Shown here: one piece after another, positions 40,057 through 51,085 of the stretch
How the letters are laid out: every line of letters begins with the position of its first letter
Numbering within the stretch: position 1 is the stretch's first letter
NCBI GenBank assembly: GCA_005406025.1
Contig: BGZK01000763.1
Location: 62,001-126,000, forward strand
Direction: 5' to 3'
Length of the DNA stretch: 64,000 bases
Origin: Eumeta japonica
Lineage: Eukaryota; Arthropoda; Insecta; Lepidoptera; Psychidae
Position numbers and translations under genes: made by a program
The notes under the pieces: model-generated
What the model was told of the DNA's origin: nothing
The model's database searches: none
Seen by the model: only the letters and a program-made list of their open reading frames with translations

Positions 40057-42982
40057 TCCAAATGAACGAACGCAACAATATAAAAAGTAAAGTTTAAAAT
40101 ACGATTGCAAAGTAAAAAATAAGATTTTTTAAGAAAAAAAACCGACTTCAAAACAAATACCTATTCCAAACTAAACAAACTAAATTAATATGCACTAAAA
40201 AGTAAAAAAGTAACTGCGTATTCTTCTACAACTTAATAATCAACTTACTTTTTCTACTCATCAATATGTAGGTACGATCTATGTGTTTACCACGCAAGAA
40301 GGTAGGTAGGTACCTACCTACTTCAAATTTAATTCAACACATACCTATGAATAACAAACAATGATCAAAATATTTTTTAGAATTCTCCTAAGTAAAATGA
40401 AATGAAAAATATTAGACTACTTAAAAGTTAATCAAATTATTACATAACCTAATATAGTTACATTTATTGTTATATTTGGAGTCGGTATAAGCCAAGGAAA
40501 CACTACAATATATCTAGCAATAGATACCGACACCGAATTAAGTTTGAAGTCGATAGGTACCTACCTACCTTCTTGCGTGGTAATAGAACACATAGATCTA
40601 CCGACATATTGATGAGTAGAAAAAGTTGATTATTAAGTTGTAGAAGAATAAGCAATATTTTTTACTTTCTAGTGTATATTAATTTGTTTTGGAAGTTTTT
40701 TTTTGAATTCTTTTGTTAAAATTTTTGTTTATTTTTTGATTTCTAGTGAATCTGATGTACACTAACTAATTTGTCTGAATATGGATAGACCTACTAAACG
40801 TGCTGCTCATAAATCGCACCCTTACTGTAAGCCGTTAAAGTATTCCATTGCTCATCATATTCGACTACGACAATTACTTGACCATAACGACCTTACGGAA
40901 GGTGACTCAAATATCCGGATAGCCTATAAAAGATTCGGCCGAGTATTGTTAATTTGCTCCTAAGAATTGAAAAGTTCCTTTACTTTGTCATGGATCCCAT
41001 AATCAGAATCTAACCAAATTCTCATCAAACTACCTTTGGAGTACATCCTTTCCAATAAAAAAGAATCATCAAAATCAGTCGACGTGATATTGAGTTATTC
41101 GTACATTTGTCGCACATATTTAATGCAAATTTAAGATTTATATGATTTTCTCATGGATGCCATTGTCAGAACTGAACCAAATTAAAACGGGACCACACGG
41201 GAAGCACCAGCTTTCAAATAAAAAAAGAATTGTCAAAATCGGTTCATCCAGGCGAAAGTTCTGAGGTAACAAACATAAAAAAATACCGGCGAATTGAGAA
41301 CCTCCTCCTTTTTAATTTTGAAGTCGGTTAAAAATAGTTTAGGTTTATTTAAAAAATAAACAAGCTAAACACGCTTTATTAGTAAGGGACCAAAAAGCAA
41401 AAATAAATAAATGATTTATGGTTGATTTAATTTCATATTTGACAAAAAGATATTTATTTATAATTAATCTATAAATAAAAGATATGGCACTATATATTTT
41501 TATTATCAATTTATTCGTAACTTCTCAGGAATTACTAAAAACGTAGTTAAGTGGGAAAGAATGAGGTGTTTTAAGGTTGTGTTTTTCTGAGAAACAATTA
41601 TAACGCTATCTAATATCACTAAGTACGCTAGATCAAGTTTTCGTCAAGCTTATTTACTGTTCAAACTGCATTTTGTTAATTCTAATTAAATTTGGACTGT
41701 GCCATATCTTTTGTTGAAAGATTATGATTTAAATGGATCATCACTACTTATGTTCTTTAATATTACCATCACTCTATCGCAAAGAAGTTTTATGTACAAC
41801 GACTTCTGTTTATTTTCAATTAAGTTAATATTTGTTTACCTTTGAAACATAAAGTGTAAACTGAGATTAGGAAATATACAAACCCGCATAATGCTTTCGC
41901 AGTCGCATATAATTTTACTTTTTTAATCAAACGAGGTTATTTATGTTATTCATGGCTGAATAATTTAAAATTCAACAAAACCAATACTATCTAATATTAT
42001 AATACCTACTTACGGTAAATGCTTATTATTAATAAGAATATTTACTATATTTTAGATACATATAATACAAAACATGGTGCAACTTCGCATGATCTTCAGT
42101 ATCCACGATGTTACACAATTTAAATGCCAGAATTGGTTTTCCGAAACATTTAAACAATTTAACATTGCCGTACATTTTCTCATTATATATAATAATGATT
42201 TCCTAAATTTTTGTATTTATGTAAATTTTATGTTCTTATAAATCTATTATTATTGTTCAACAAAGATTATAAATTCAATGATTCCTCAAACATGATATTC
42301 TGTTGATATATCTTACCCCATTAGCTCTGGTTTTGCTGAATTTCGAACCAATATCTTTTTTACTTAAGTCCTTTAAAACAATTTCTAACATGTTGTAATA
42401 TAATAATAAACAAATATCAACAAAGAAAATTGAACGTAATAATAATTTTATTTAAAATAATGACGTTACGACTTTTCTATAGGCAGCTAGAATAATTAAA
42501 AGAGGTGCGAATATCGATCGAAAACTAAAACATTGGCTTAGTAATGCTCTGCCAAGATCTGATCTGATCCCTACATCGGATCGTAGATACTATCAAAGAT
42601 TGTGAATGAACTAACCACCGCCATTGTTGTAACATAAGTAAGGAAAACGCCACACGTTGCCCAGCCCCACGCTGTATCCCAACAGCGACAGTAGGAAGTC
42701 AAAACGGCCCGTCCAGTTGCCGCGCTCGGGCTCGTTCTCCGGCGGCTCCTCGCCGCCCTCGGGCTCCTGGTACTGCACATCCCAAAACATTTATCGTCAA
42801 TTTCAAATGTTTCAATATCGTAGTGAAACAGTTACTAAACTTCGGAACTCTTTACGTATTCATTTTTTTTTCAACCGTTTCAATGGAATTTGCACAACTT
42901 AATTCACACTTACGGTCGCGTTCTTGTCCATGGATGAAATGGTTTTGGCGGCCGACGTCGACCTACTCGTCGCAGCCTCCAT
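29172..42982 (-). CDS. SLC6 sodium/chloride-dependent transporter, glycine-transporter-like (597 aa without C-tail)
   Basis: Eleven exons join in phase with GT-AG introns: 42914-42982, 42616-42772, 36744-37031, 33284-33437, 31985-32117, 31783-31917, 31599-31702, 30398-30635, 30188-30316, 29477-29686, 29172-29345. All 12 membrane segments are present. TM1 reads [20 protein letters not shown] (about residues 55-74), with Gly where monoamine carriers have Asp, so an amino-acid substrate is likely. TM6 reads [19 protein letters not shown], closest to glycine transporters. The TM2 FGQY Tyr and TM6 Gln/Ser that bind chloride in the family are kept. The second outer loop has a C-x8-C pair (164, 173) and N-glycosylation sites at 186 and 196. 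The start ATG (42980-42982) has a good context, and exon 1 supplies a Ser/Thr-rich cytosolic N-terminus. The family moves substrate into cells with sodium and chloride at the plasma membrane. The substrate is inferred, not shown. Introns 2 and 3 are large and hold transposons. Residue 347 is odd (see findings). Confidence 0.95.
32460..32660 (+). repeat. Degenerate lepidopteran-type dispersed repeat in SLC6 intron 4
   Basis: It contains a GACGGACGGACGGACATGAC block and ends GGCACGGAACCCTAAAAA at about 32660. This wording is familiar from short dispersed elements of moths and butterflies. The left end cannot be placed. It lies wholly inside the intron between SLC6 exons 4 and 5. Confidence 0.55.
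33124..33172. repeat. Perfect 22-bp inverted repeat with 5-nt loop, SLC6 intron 4
   Basis: The arms 33124-33145 and 33151-33172 are exact complements; the loop is GTTCT. The arm sequence has balanced composition (it contains GCGATCGGTTCTTGATG), so chance is very unlikely. It lies about 110 bases into the intron on the transcribed (minus) strand side of exon 4. It is short for a microRNA precursor. It may be a foldback scar. Confidence 0.9.
34290..35330 (+). repeat. Two short related repeat fragments in SLC6 intron 3
   Basis: GGAGTTTGCCGTGGGAATAT near 34322 and CAAGTTTGCCGCGGGAAAAT near 35290 are diverged copies of one phrase. Each is preceded by CTTCGCTCGATG- or CTTCACTTAATG-like text. The intervening 900 bases show nothing else. 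I infer small fragments of one dispersed family. Confidence 0.35.
37340..38000 (+). mobile_element. mariner-family transposase relic, third copy, in SLC6 intron 2
   Basis: The plus-strand frames read [19 protein letters not shown] near 37410, then [20 protein letters not shown] with the first catalytic Asp near 37524. After a disrupted stretch comes [14 protein letters not shown] with the second Asp near 37797. The third catalytic block is unrecognisable. Terminal repeats are gone. It opposes the direction of the host gene. Confidence 0.85.
40013..40053. repeat. (AT)n microsatellite, about 40 bp
   Basis: Pure AT dinucleotide run just outside the left end of the fold-back element, in SLC6 intron 2. 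Confidence 0.95.
40140..41329 (+). mobile_element. Fold-back (long inverted repeat) non-autonomous element in SLC6 intron 2
   Basis: The outer ends are perfect 14-base inverted repeats: AACCGACTTCAAAA at 40140-40153 and its complement at 41316-41329. Inside the left half, about 40179-40334 pairs with 40536-40692 as a long inverted repeat with only scattered differences, spaced by about 200 bases. Each inner arm ends in a GGTAGGTACCTACC-type palindrome, so the fold can extend. The right half (40725-41315) is ordinary sequence with two similar passages (AATAAAAAAGAATCATCAAA and AATAAAAAAAGAATTGTCAA). A 60-codon frame at 40781-40963 has no recognisable family. The CCTCCTCC...TTGAAGTCGGTT end is familiar from lepidopteran repeats. 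Mobility is inferred from the structure; no transposase is present and no target duplication is clear. Confidence 0.75.
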
Positions 42983-43560
42983 GATGGTTTGTGTTCGTAA
43001 AAACTATTTTAACACCGACAGAACTTTAAGCATGATGCTCATGAAGAGCGTACAGCGAGTAGCACACCGAAGCTTCCCGACCGCGATGAGGCACATCACA
43101 GTGGCCTATCGGAAGGAGACGTGGAGACGCCGCGGTCGCGGAGTTCGGACGCCCGGCACGGTGCCTCTGTCGCCTCGTGTGCGCCCCCTTTACGCGCGTC
43201 TGTGCAACCGCTAATAATAAACACACGCACCGCGAGACACTTGGACCCTGCGATAAAACAACATATTTGGAGAAGCGAAACGCAGGAACGCGCAGATGTC
43301 AAGTTTCGCATCGACCGAATCTCTGAATGAACATCTAGGTCAATATCAAGCCTCTACCTCTCGCCCGCGCGCACCCCGCGCTCAAATTTTGCTCACTTGC
43401 CCACTTGACGAATCTAATGCGAAAATCGTCGGCTAAAACTTAACACGTATCGCCAATCATTGTACGATCGTACTAAGTATAGCAGCGAGCCGGTGTCACG
43501 TGTGAAATGCGCCTCTGATCCCGTGGCGACACTGCCCCCGATCTTACGTAACCGGTTAGT
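42983..43560 (-). promoter_or_regulatory. 5' leader and promoter region of the SLC6 gene
   Basis: CpG-rich sequence lies directly upstream of the transporter start codon and returns to AT-rich DNA by about 43560. It contains long purine/pyrimidine-skewed CpG blocks at 43070-43215 and 43480-43560. No TATA box or initiator could be assigned, so the transcription start and any untranslated exon are unplaced. Open frames here on both strands are Arg-rich and not credible. Confidence 0.45.
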
Positions 43561-43904
43561 CATATGATTTTCAGCTCTTGCACCCACACGCCTAATGAAT
43601 CTATCTATACTCTGTTTATATCATAGTTTTCAATTTGAACACAGAATACTGTTTCTTCCAATCTGACAATACTTCAACTACACATATGCGTGAATCATCA
43701 GATTAAACGAATTTTACGATAGTGAAACAAGTACAAATTTGTCGTGACAAAATAAATTAATCACTTATAATTTGAGCAAAAATGAGATCCATATGGAAAA
43801 ATATAAACATTTTTGACACTCTTTTGATTCCATCGAAATATATAAATTTAACATTGGCCTTGATCATGTATTAATATGGAATCGAGGATGCCTTTTGCCA
43901 AGTG

Positions 43905-44100
43905 TTATGCGACAGCCACAGCTGTAGCGCGGACACGTGGGCGGGCGGCGCTCTTGGGCGGGGGCGGGACGGGGGCCGGAAGTGGAGCGAAACACTTATT
44001 GATCGCTAACGAGGCGCCCCCGCGCGCCGACGCGGCTCGGCGTTCCGACCTCCGACCGCCGGATCGGCTCGAATGCGCCCTCTTGCACTTCAAATCTCGC
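43905..44100. promoter_or_regulatory. GC-box-rich island upstream of the SLC6 gene
   Basis: Three GGGCGGG-type motifs occur within 43935-43975, then a CpG-dense tract to 44095. It is about 0.9 kb upstream of the transporter start codon. It may be an alternative promoter or an enhancer of that gene, or the start of an unseen transcript. The open frames across it are compositional. Confidence 0.35.
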
Positions 44101-45091
44101 TTTCATAATCGATTATTCAAAGCTCTTCAGCCATTTTAAAGTAAATATGTTATTTATCTTATGTAAATACGTGAATAAAAATTTCGCGTTTAATCATTTT
44201 GAGATTATATGAATTTACTTGAGTTTTTATTTAACATGACCTATAAGTTTGATTATTATAATATATAAAATAAAACTTGTCAATTAATTCTATAAACCAC
44301 TTCCCTTTCAAATATTTTTTTTATGTATGTTTTAAGAACTGATAACATTTTTAGATTTCGTATATCTGAGAAAAACACGGAAGCCTAATAGGAGCACTGT
44401 CTTGTATGTTTGTCTATCCGTCTGTCAAAGATTGTTTTCTCTGATGCTATAAGTGTAATATGTTTTTACTAAGTAATTATTGAAAAAAGGGTATTATAAA
44501 ATTTCATAATATTTAGAAGTTAAACATCCTTGGCCATATTCCAGCTACGACTTTTTGCAGGGTTGTATTATAGTATAATAATGTTGCGAACTGCGCTTAC
44601 AAGACAATAAATAGTACAAAATATTAGGGTACTTTAGTGATATTTAGAAAATTATATTTATTGATGAATTATATATGCTAATTTGTCATGATGACTAAAA
44701 GTAAAATCAAAATTACAAACAGTTAAAAAATCACAAACCATCAAAAATTCCATCTGTTTCTTGCAAAACGGAGTTTAACATTATTCTGTATGGTCCTAGT
44801 CAATAATGTCTTCACTGACAATTAGCGCCTTCTCTGTCTACTTAACGATTTAAAAAAGTAATTACTCAGGTATTTTTACAGTTATCGAAAAACTTTTTCA
44901 CTAGTATTCTCTTAAGTTAAATAAAAAAGCTTTAAATAAAGTAATATAAAATATAGTAAAATCTCCCTATTCTCATAAAAAATATTCGTAAATAATTGTA
45001 TTCTTTATAGTAAAACAATTTCTCCGCGCGCCCCGCCTTCCCCTCAGTTGTCGTCGCCCCTCGCGTTTACATTTTAATCGCATTTATTTTT

Positions 45092-45700
45092 AGAGATCTA
45101 GAATTCCCTACTATCTCAAAATACACGAGAGACGCATCCGAACGATTCTTCGCCACCGCGGAATTCCACCCTAAGGCACCTATTTCTTCAGCAGTCTCGT
45201 ACAAGGCGCCGTCTACTTATCACACCATCCGTAGGCCACGAAACTTACTAACATATCTGCCTGGCGCCCTCACAACCGAGGTCGAAAACATTATTGAAGT
45301 AAACCAATCCAATGCTTAAATGATAGGAATAGGACCTCCACGAGGACCTAAACAGCTCATTCCCTATTACTTATCGGGACGCTCCCGCGTCTGGACATAC
45401 AAATTTACCCAATCCGTGTTGGTGTCTCGGTGACTTTCTATGCTGAGATGATTCCCATGAGGAATCGCCCATAGGGCAAGTCACACGCCGTTATACCCTC
45501 GTGTGCTGTCCGCCTGAGTTCAGTGGAACTGTTACAGAACTCCAGCTAGCAGCATAGCAGACACATTTACTTCTTCAGAGGGACGCTTTATTGGTTTTTA
45601 GCCCCACATACACCAATGCGCGGGTGCGCGGGAGTTTGCCATGCGTTTTTTATCACTTCCTAGTCGCAAGAGGAGGAAAAACAACAACACAGCACATAGG
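45092..45700 (+). mobile_element. 5'-truncated Jockey-type retrotransposon, ORF2 C-terminus and 3' UTR
   Basis: An open frame from 45092 reads RDLEFPTISKYTRDASERFF and continues for 75 codons to TAA at 45317-45319. The opening matches RDLELPTISKYMKDASKRFF at about 63870 in the large retrotransposon at the right end of the window. About 380 bases of non-coding sequence follow, as expected for a 3' UTR, but no poly-A tail is clear and the 3' boundary is approximate. This fragment supplies the protein end and 3' UTR that the right-hand element loses at the window edge. Confidence 0.8.
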
Positions 45701-45717
45701 TTACAATCTATGAAGAT

Positions 45718-46108
45718 ACTAACTTTTGCTAGCGACTTCGCTCACGTGATTACGAAATGAATTCTTTACTTACACTGATTAATTATCGATAGTAGTAATG
45801 AACAAGAGAGGGTCAAATTCAACATGAATCTGAGCTCGGAATCACTATCGGGACCGCAATCAGGATCAAAAGCAATAGTGAGATCGTTTTATAATCAAAA
45901 AATAACGGTAGTTGTTTTTATCGCTGTCAGGCTAGATATGGGTTCCACTGGAATAATTTAATTGAAATTCGAAGGCAGAACCAGAACCTAGATCGAAACC
46001 AGAATCGGAATTGAGAGCGGGATCGAGATAGAGATAGAGATTGCGATTGATACCGTCATCCGTCAATATAAAAGACTTTATTGTATTTCGCCTGCACACG
46101 GGCGAAAG
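45718..46108 (+). repeat. Dispersed repeat with variable hexamer array, copy 3
   Basis: It opens with AACTTTTGCTAGCGACTTCG and closes with CACACGGGCGAAAGTT, the complement of the opening type seen at 3781. The middle holds GAATCGGGATCGAGAT-type units at 45820-46060. The ends are thus imperfect inverted repeats. It abuts the end of the retrotransposon fragment. Confidence 0.55.
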
Positions 46109-47851
46109 TTGAATGTTATTTTTATAAATATTTAATACACCTTATATATAAGTTTCAATAAATTATAAATTAATTGATTTAATTACCAGAGTATTTTTTT
46201 TCTATTGTTATCAATTCGAAAGTTTCTATATAGAATATTAATTATATCGAAGCATCACAATAAAATTATATCTCTCAGTTAATGTGCGGAGCGGAATGTC
46301 GAATAACTTTAGATAGGCTATTTCCTCCCGGATAAATACTCGTAAGCTGAAATGGTAATATGATCCTGTAAGTAATTTAAAAAAATCATCCAGCACAATC
46401 CTAAGGAAAAACTCGTCAGGTTTCAAGGCAAACTGGCTCCTGCGTTACACCCTCCAGGGCATCAACTGACAACCTTTCCACCGAGATACAGCCAGCTGAC
46501 ACTTTTATTTATTCACGATAGCACATGAGCTGTCGTCAAATAAATTTTCAGAATTGGGAACAAATCACTAAACATATGTATATTTTTTTCATGTTCATGG
46601 CGCATAATTGTTGATGTGTAATTCACTTTATAGTCAGCTGGCTTTTTCTTCTTCAAATTATTAGTTTAGCAATAATTTGTTAGATTCTTTAGGTTTTGAT
46701 GATACAAGTCTCTGAAGCATTTTACGAGTTATCGCCCAACAGGGACTTGGTCATGAATGTCTGTTGGTGGCCGCGGGCCATAACTTGTACCAGTCGTAAA
46801 GGTCACAGTCAATTAGTCCACAATACAATTTTCTGAGAGGGCTCTGGAAAAATTAAATACACATATAAAGAAACTTTTATATTTTTAAATTCCTTATATT
46901 TAAAAACGTCTTTAGAACATTACCTTTATCGACAGACGAGGGGAAGTTTTTCTTATACCCGATCCTAGACTAATGTATGCAGACGTAAGCGCACGCGTAC
47001 CTGGCGCGCATGTGTATATTTGTACCCGTATGTCATCATTAATATTCGTTTGCAGGTTTATGAATATATGGTAAGTGTATTTTAAGCATGTGACGCATCA
47101 ATGTAACACATAATTCCGATTGATGCGCAATGACGATCAGTCAGTCGTTCAAGGCAATTAATTGATTAAGCATATGTTACAAAGATAGCAGATATTGAAG
47201 TGTGATACATATATATGTATTTATAAACACGAATTTCTGAAAACAGATATTTTACACTGTGAATATTGTTATTAACATTCATAAAACTTTATTTATATTC
47301 TAGCGTATATTCATTGTTTATTGTTTAAATAATCGCTCCAAAAATAATAGAAATTGTATCCCCCCTTTATTTTTTAAACTATATGTCCAAACAATATGTA
47401 TATTCAAAAAAAGTAACATAATAATTGTTTTCAATAAGTAGCAAATACTTTCAACGAAAATTATTTTGAACATGATCGGATATAACATTTTTGAGTAATT
47501 GCCGAAAAAACTGCGCTTTTCAACAAAAGGACTTAAGTGCCATGAAGATGCACTTCTTTGCCGGTGCACTTTAGTTTACACTAGTTTTTAGAGTAATAGG
47601 CGAAATACCTACTTGTTTCTCTAGTTATGGGCGACTAAAGTGCTTAATTAGAAAAAAACTTAACCTATTATGTGCGGAAAACATGGAAAAAAAGTGCAAC
47701 AACATAGTTTTTCATCTGTAGTGCCTGAGTATGGCCCAACAGGTTCTTGGTCGGTTTTTTATTTCATTATATTTTACTTAATATATTCAATCTATTCTAT
47801 TACATAAATGTTTAACGTTTGTCTATAAACACATTCAATTTTTCTATAAAA

Positions 47852-48470
47852 TTATATATATATATATATATATTCATTTTATGACTAACTGACCCCAGTT
47901 CTGTCATTTTTTTAATTTGCATCTGTTTCTCTGTTTATATGTCCTTTTATAATTCAAGAACAGTTTTACTGATCATGATGAAAATAGGTACAATAAAGGC
48001 ATGTGATTGCGTAAATTATATGCTACTACGTATCTGTTTGTCTTTATATTCTTTTATAAATTTAAAAAGGGTTTTATTGATCTTAAGAAAAACTAGCATA
48101 CAGTAAGCACATGCGATTGCTCAAATGATAGGCTAATGTATGTCTGACTATCTGTATGTCCTTTCATAACTTAAAGAAGGTTTAACCAATCTTGACGAAA
48201 ATTGGTATACATTCGGAATATGTAATTAGGTAAATGATAAGCTATATGTAATTTCGATAAACCGTATGGTAACCAGAAAAATATTATTTTTGTATTTCTT
48301 TAAAAGACATGTTCTTTTATTTTTATGTACAATAGTGGCATAGTGGCAATAGTGGTATAGGTTCATGTGCGTATACGTGTGCGAGGGTGTGATCGTGTGC
48401 GTAAGCTTTGTTGGTTTTCCATGATTATTGGATAATTTGTTGTCATTTATTTTTAATCAAAAGAACTATT
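47852..48470 (+). repeat. Dispersed repeat family A, with about 110-bp tandem duplication
   Basis: It starts with an AT microsatellite (47852-47873), then TTTTATGACTAACTGACCCC, then three diverged units of about 105-115 bases (near 47925, 48030 and 48140). Each unit carries a CTTTTATAA or CTTTCATAA phrase followed by a TGATGAAAA- or TGACGAAAA-like phrase and a TGTGATTGC- or TGCGATTGC-like phrase. A GTGTGCG-rich block and a tail near 48470 follow. The copy at 27545-28010 is the same family in reverse, with one unit. Confidence 0.55.
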
Positions 48471-49859
48471 TGATTGTCATTTGTTTAAACTAATATTATA
48501 AAGAATTTTAAATTTGTTTTGGATGTAGGGGGTAATCTCTGTAACTACTCATCCGATTTCGATAATTCTGTCATTAATAGGAAACTATTATTGTGATTCG
48601 CTAGTTTTAATTCTGACAAAGACGAGTTTTCAGCAAGAAATCACAATAATAGTAATTGAAGTCAGATAAAACTGGACTCTGGTTGATATATCGGCGTGCA
48701 CTGCCTAAACGATCTGAAATAAGGAATTAAAATGTTTGTCAAAAATATTACCCTTTAATAGCTTTAAATCCACGACACCATTCATCCATATTTAATATTT
48801 CAGCCACACAGACGGTTTTTAAGTCAAAAGTGAAATTTGCTAAACGAAGTTTGGATATAATTTTCAAGTACCATTCTATGTATTTCTATAATTATAACTA
48901 GTTTAATCAGCATGTTTTGATAGTTAAAACTTGGGCTTCGGATAAGAAGTATCAAGTGTGATTCTGACCTCCTGACCACAGCTGAATCGACCAATGAGCT
49001 TTTAACTCGAACCAGCGCAAACAGACGCTATCCCTCTCAGAGCGCGTTGCCGGTCGCGAACGCCTTCATTGCTTCGGTGACGACAGACCTTAACATCCTT
49101 CGATTCCCACTGGGCCAGCGTGAAAGGCTTAAGATTCAAGCCTCCCGATCTGAAATTAAAAGATTGTGGGAGGGGTATGGCTTAATAGTTGAACTAAATA
49201 AAGCCTGACACAGCAATCGGTGTGGAAACTTCGCCGATAAAAAAATTTGTTATTTACACTACGCTTATTTATGGGATTGTTTATTAAATAATGTAAAATG
49301 AAAACAATAAGTTCATAATTGGGAGAAAAGCGACTCATGTGACTCATGCACCACAAGATTTCCCAAATTGCAAGCCCCGTCGAAATTAAATTTGATCACA
49401 TGATAGTTTATATAAGGAACCCATTAGAAAAAAATTTTCGTTAATTCATTTTTTAGAGGAGTGAAAAGGGGTTAACTTTTGTATGAAACTTTTTATGGAG
49501 GAGATATGAGTATTGCGTAAAAATGGCGGGACGTGTTTTTTTATAATTAGGCGGAGGGAAGAATAGGGTTGTATAATGTATAAAAATGAGTGTGTATTTT
49601 GTTCCTTTTCTTTGTGTGCTTAAAGTTTAGGTACTAAACCATTCATCCAGTTATTATGAAACTGGTTATAACAGCTCTCTCCGATTTCTTCTTTACCTTT
49701 GTACTATAAAACCAAACTAGATTCCATAGTACAAATAAGCAGATAAGCAAATTCCAAAAAAATTCTTCTACTTACAGAAACCTACACTATTCCCGAGTAA
49801 TGTAGCCTAATATTATTTTGATAGTAGCATTTGTCCCGTCTAAATTGGGACAGTGACCA

Positions 49860-50075
49860 GTAGCGAAATCATAATTACAAACGGAACGAGGGGTGAGAAT
49901 TGAAAGTCGACACCGGGAGAGATCGAAATTGAGAATAGTAACCAGGATTGGAATCGAGTGTCAGACTAAAATTAGAATAAAAAGCATGATCAGGATTAAA
50001 ATGAGGAGCGAGATCAGAATTGTAAGCGGAATTGGATTGAGAGCGAGATTAGATCAGAATCTACTTAGAACGAAA
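49860..50075 (+). repeat. Dispersed hexamer-array repeat, copy 4
   Basis: An array of GAGATCGAAATTGAGAAT-type units with no clear terminal motifs. Its plus-strand frame gives an Arg/Ile-rich translation that mirrors the minus-strand translation of the 15.5-kb copy, which shows that both are products of the repeat and not genes. Confidence 0.5.
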
Positions 50076-50652
50076 CCGGGGACGCGCTTTGTGCCATATC
50101 TTTTAAATCATTTTTGGACTAATCGCACCGATCGAGTATTTTTGAGGACTGATTTATCGAACACCTCACGCTCTTTTTACAATAATACTAATATTTTTCA
50201 TCCATTATTTTATTCCTATATTAAGAATTATTTTTCCCTTTTTAGTGCGAATACAAAGGAGTTGATTACAAACAAATATACCATCTACAACATACATACA
50301 GATGAAGTTAATCAAATAGTGTTAAAAATGCATTGGTAAATAACGTAACCGCTACGAAAACGTTTAGAATGTTAGTTAAGTGTCTAAACTGCTTTTTAAT
50401 ATCGAGTTTAACTCTGAGCTCAGCTCTGACTTTTAATTTTTGATATCAATATTTTTTTAGTATTTAAGAGTCGTGTCCTTTTAAAGTTGATAGAGTTGTT
50501 CTTGAAATATTAGCAATCTATTGTAACACACTATTTACCTTCATAATGAACACTTTTAGTAAAATCCATCAAACACTTTTAAGTGGGGAAATATTTTGGA
50601 TACGGAATTCCTGGGGACAACTGACCGGGTTTATAGACTCCAGTCAAAATAA

Positions 50653-51085
50653 TCAGTGATGGTAGTGCACCACATTTACGACTAATAAAACATGGCGTGC
50701 GATATCCGCTGAGCCACCTATAGTCAACGTGTACAAGCGCCGGATTTCCTCAGATCTGTTTTCATCAAGCTTGCGTGAAAACACCCGGAGCAGCAGGTAC
50801 AATTTGTCCAGCACTTGGTACGTTAACGGAGATTCAGCGTGGAAGCATCGGCGCGCTGTCGTTTCACCGTCTTTTTCTACTACGTAGTTGACTTCCTCCC
50901 GAAAGGTTCTCAATATCACGATTTATTACCACCGACTATAATCTCATGATGGGTAGCGAAAAATCCCTCCTCCCGTGCGGCCGTCAGAGCCATATGCTGC
51001 GTTATCAGCACAGAGCAGACCTCCAACTTATACAGAGTGCTGTCGATGACACCCGTCGCAATTATGGCATTCGACCGTACGAGAA
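50653..51085 (-). pseudogene. Unidentified coding relic, two frames
   Basis: Two adjoining minus-strand frames look like parts of one protein. The upstream frame (about 51085-50919) contains LEVCSVLITQHMALTAAREE and ends in TGA at 50916-50918. The downstream frame (50919-50653) contains REEVNYVVEKDGETTARRCF and then RKLDENRSEEIRRLYTLTIG, ending in stop. Amino-acid composition is that of a globular protein, and GC content is well above the flanks. There are no splice signals at the join, so a single frameshift is the simplest reading. I do not recognise the family. It could be a processed pseudogene, part of an unknown mobile element or an old integrated foreign sequence. Confidence 0.45.

Noticed and set aside
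42571..42902. Open frames in other phases across SLC6 exon 2
   Set aside because: The transporter frame across 42616-42772 carries the TM1 signature; the others are shadows.
43026..43330. Arg-rich frames on both strands upstream of the SLC6 gene
   Set aside because: Overlapping frames on both strands with biased composition inside a CpG-rich leader; no domain is recognisable.
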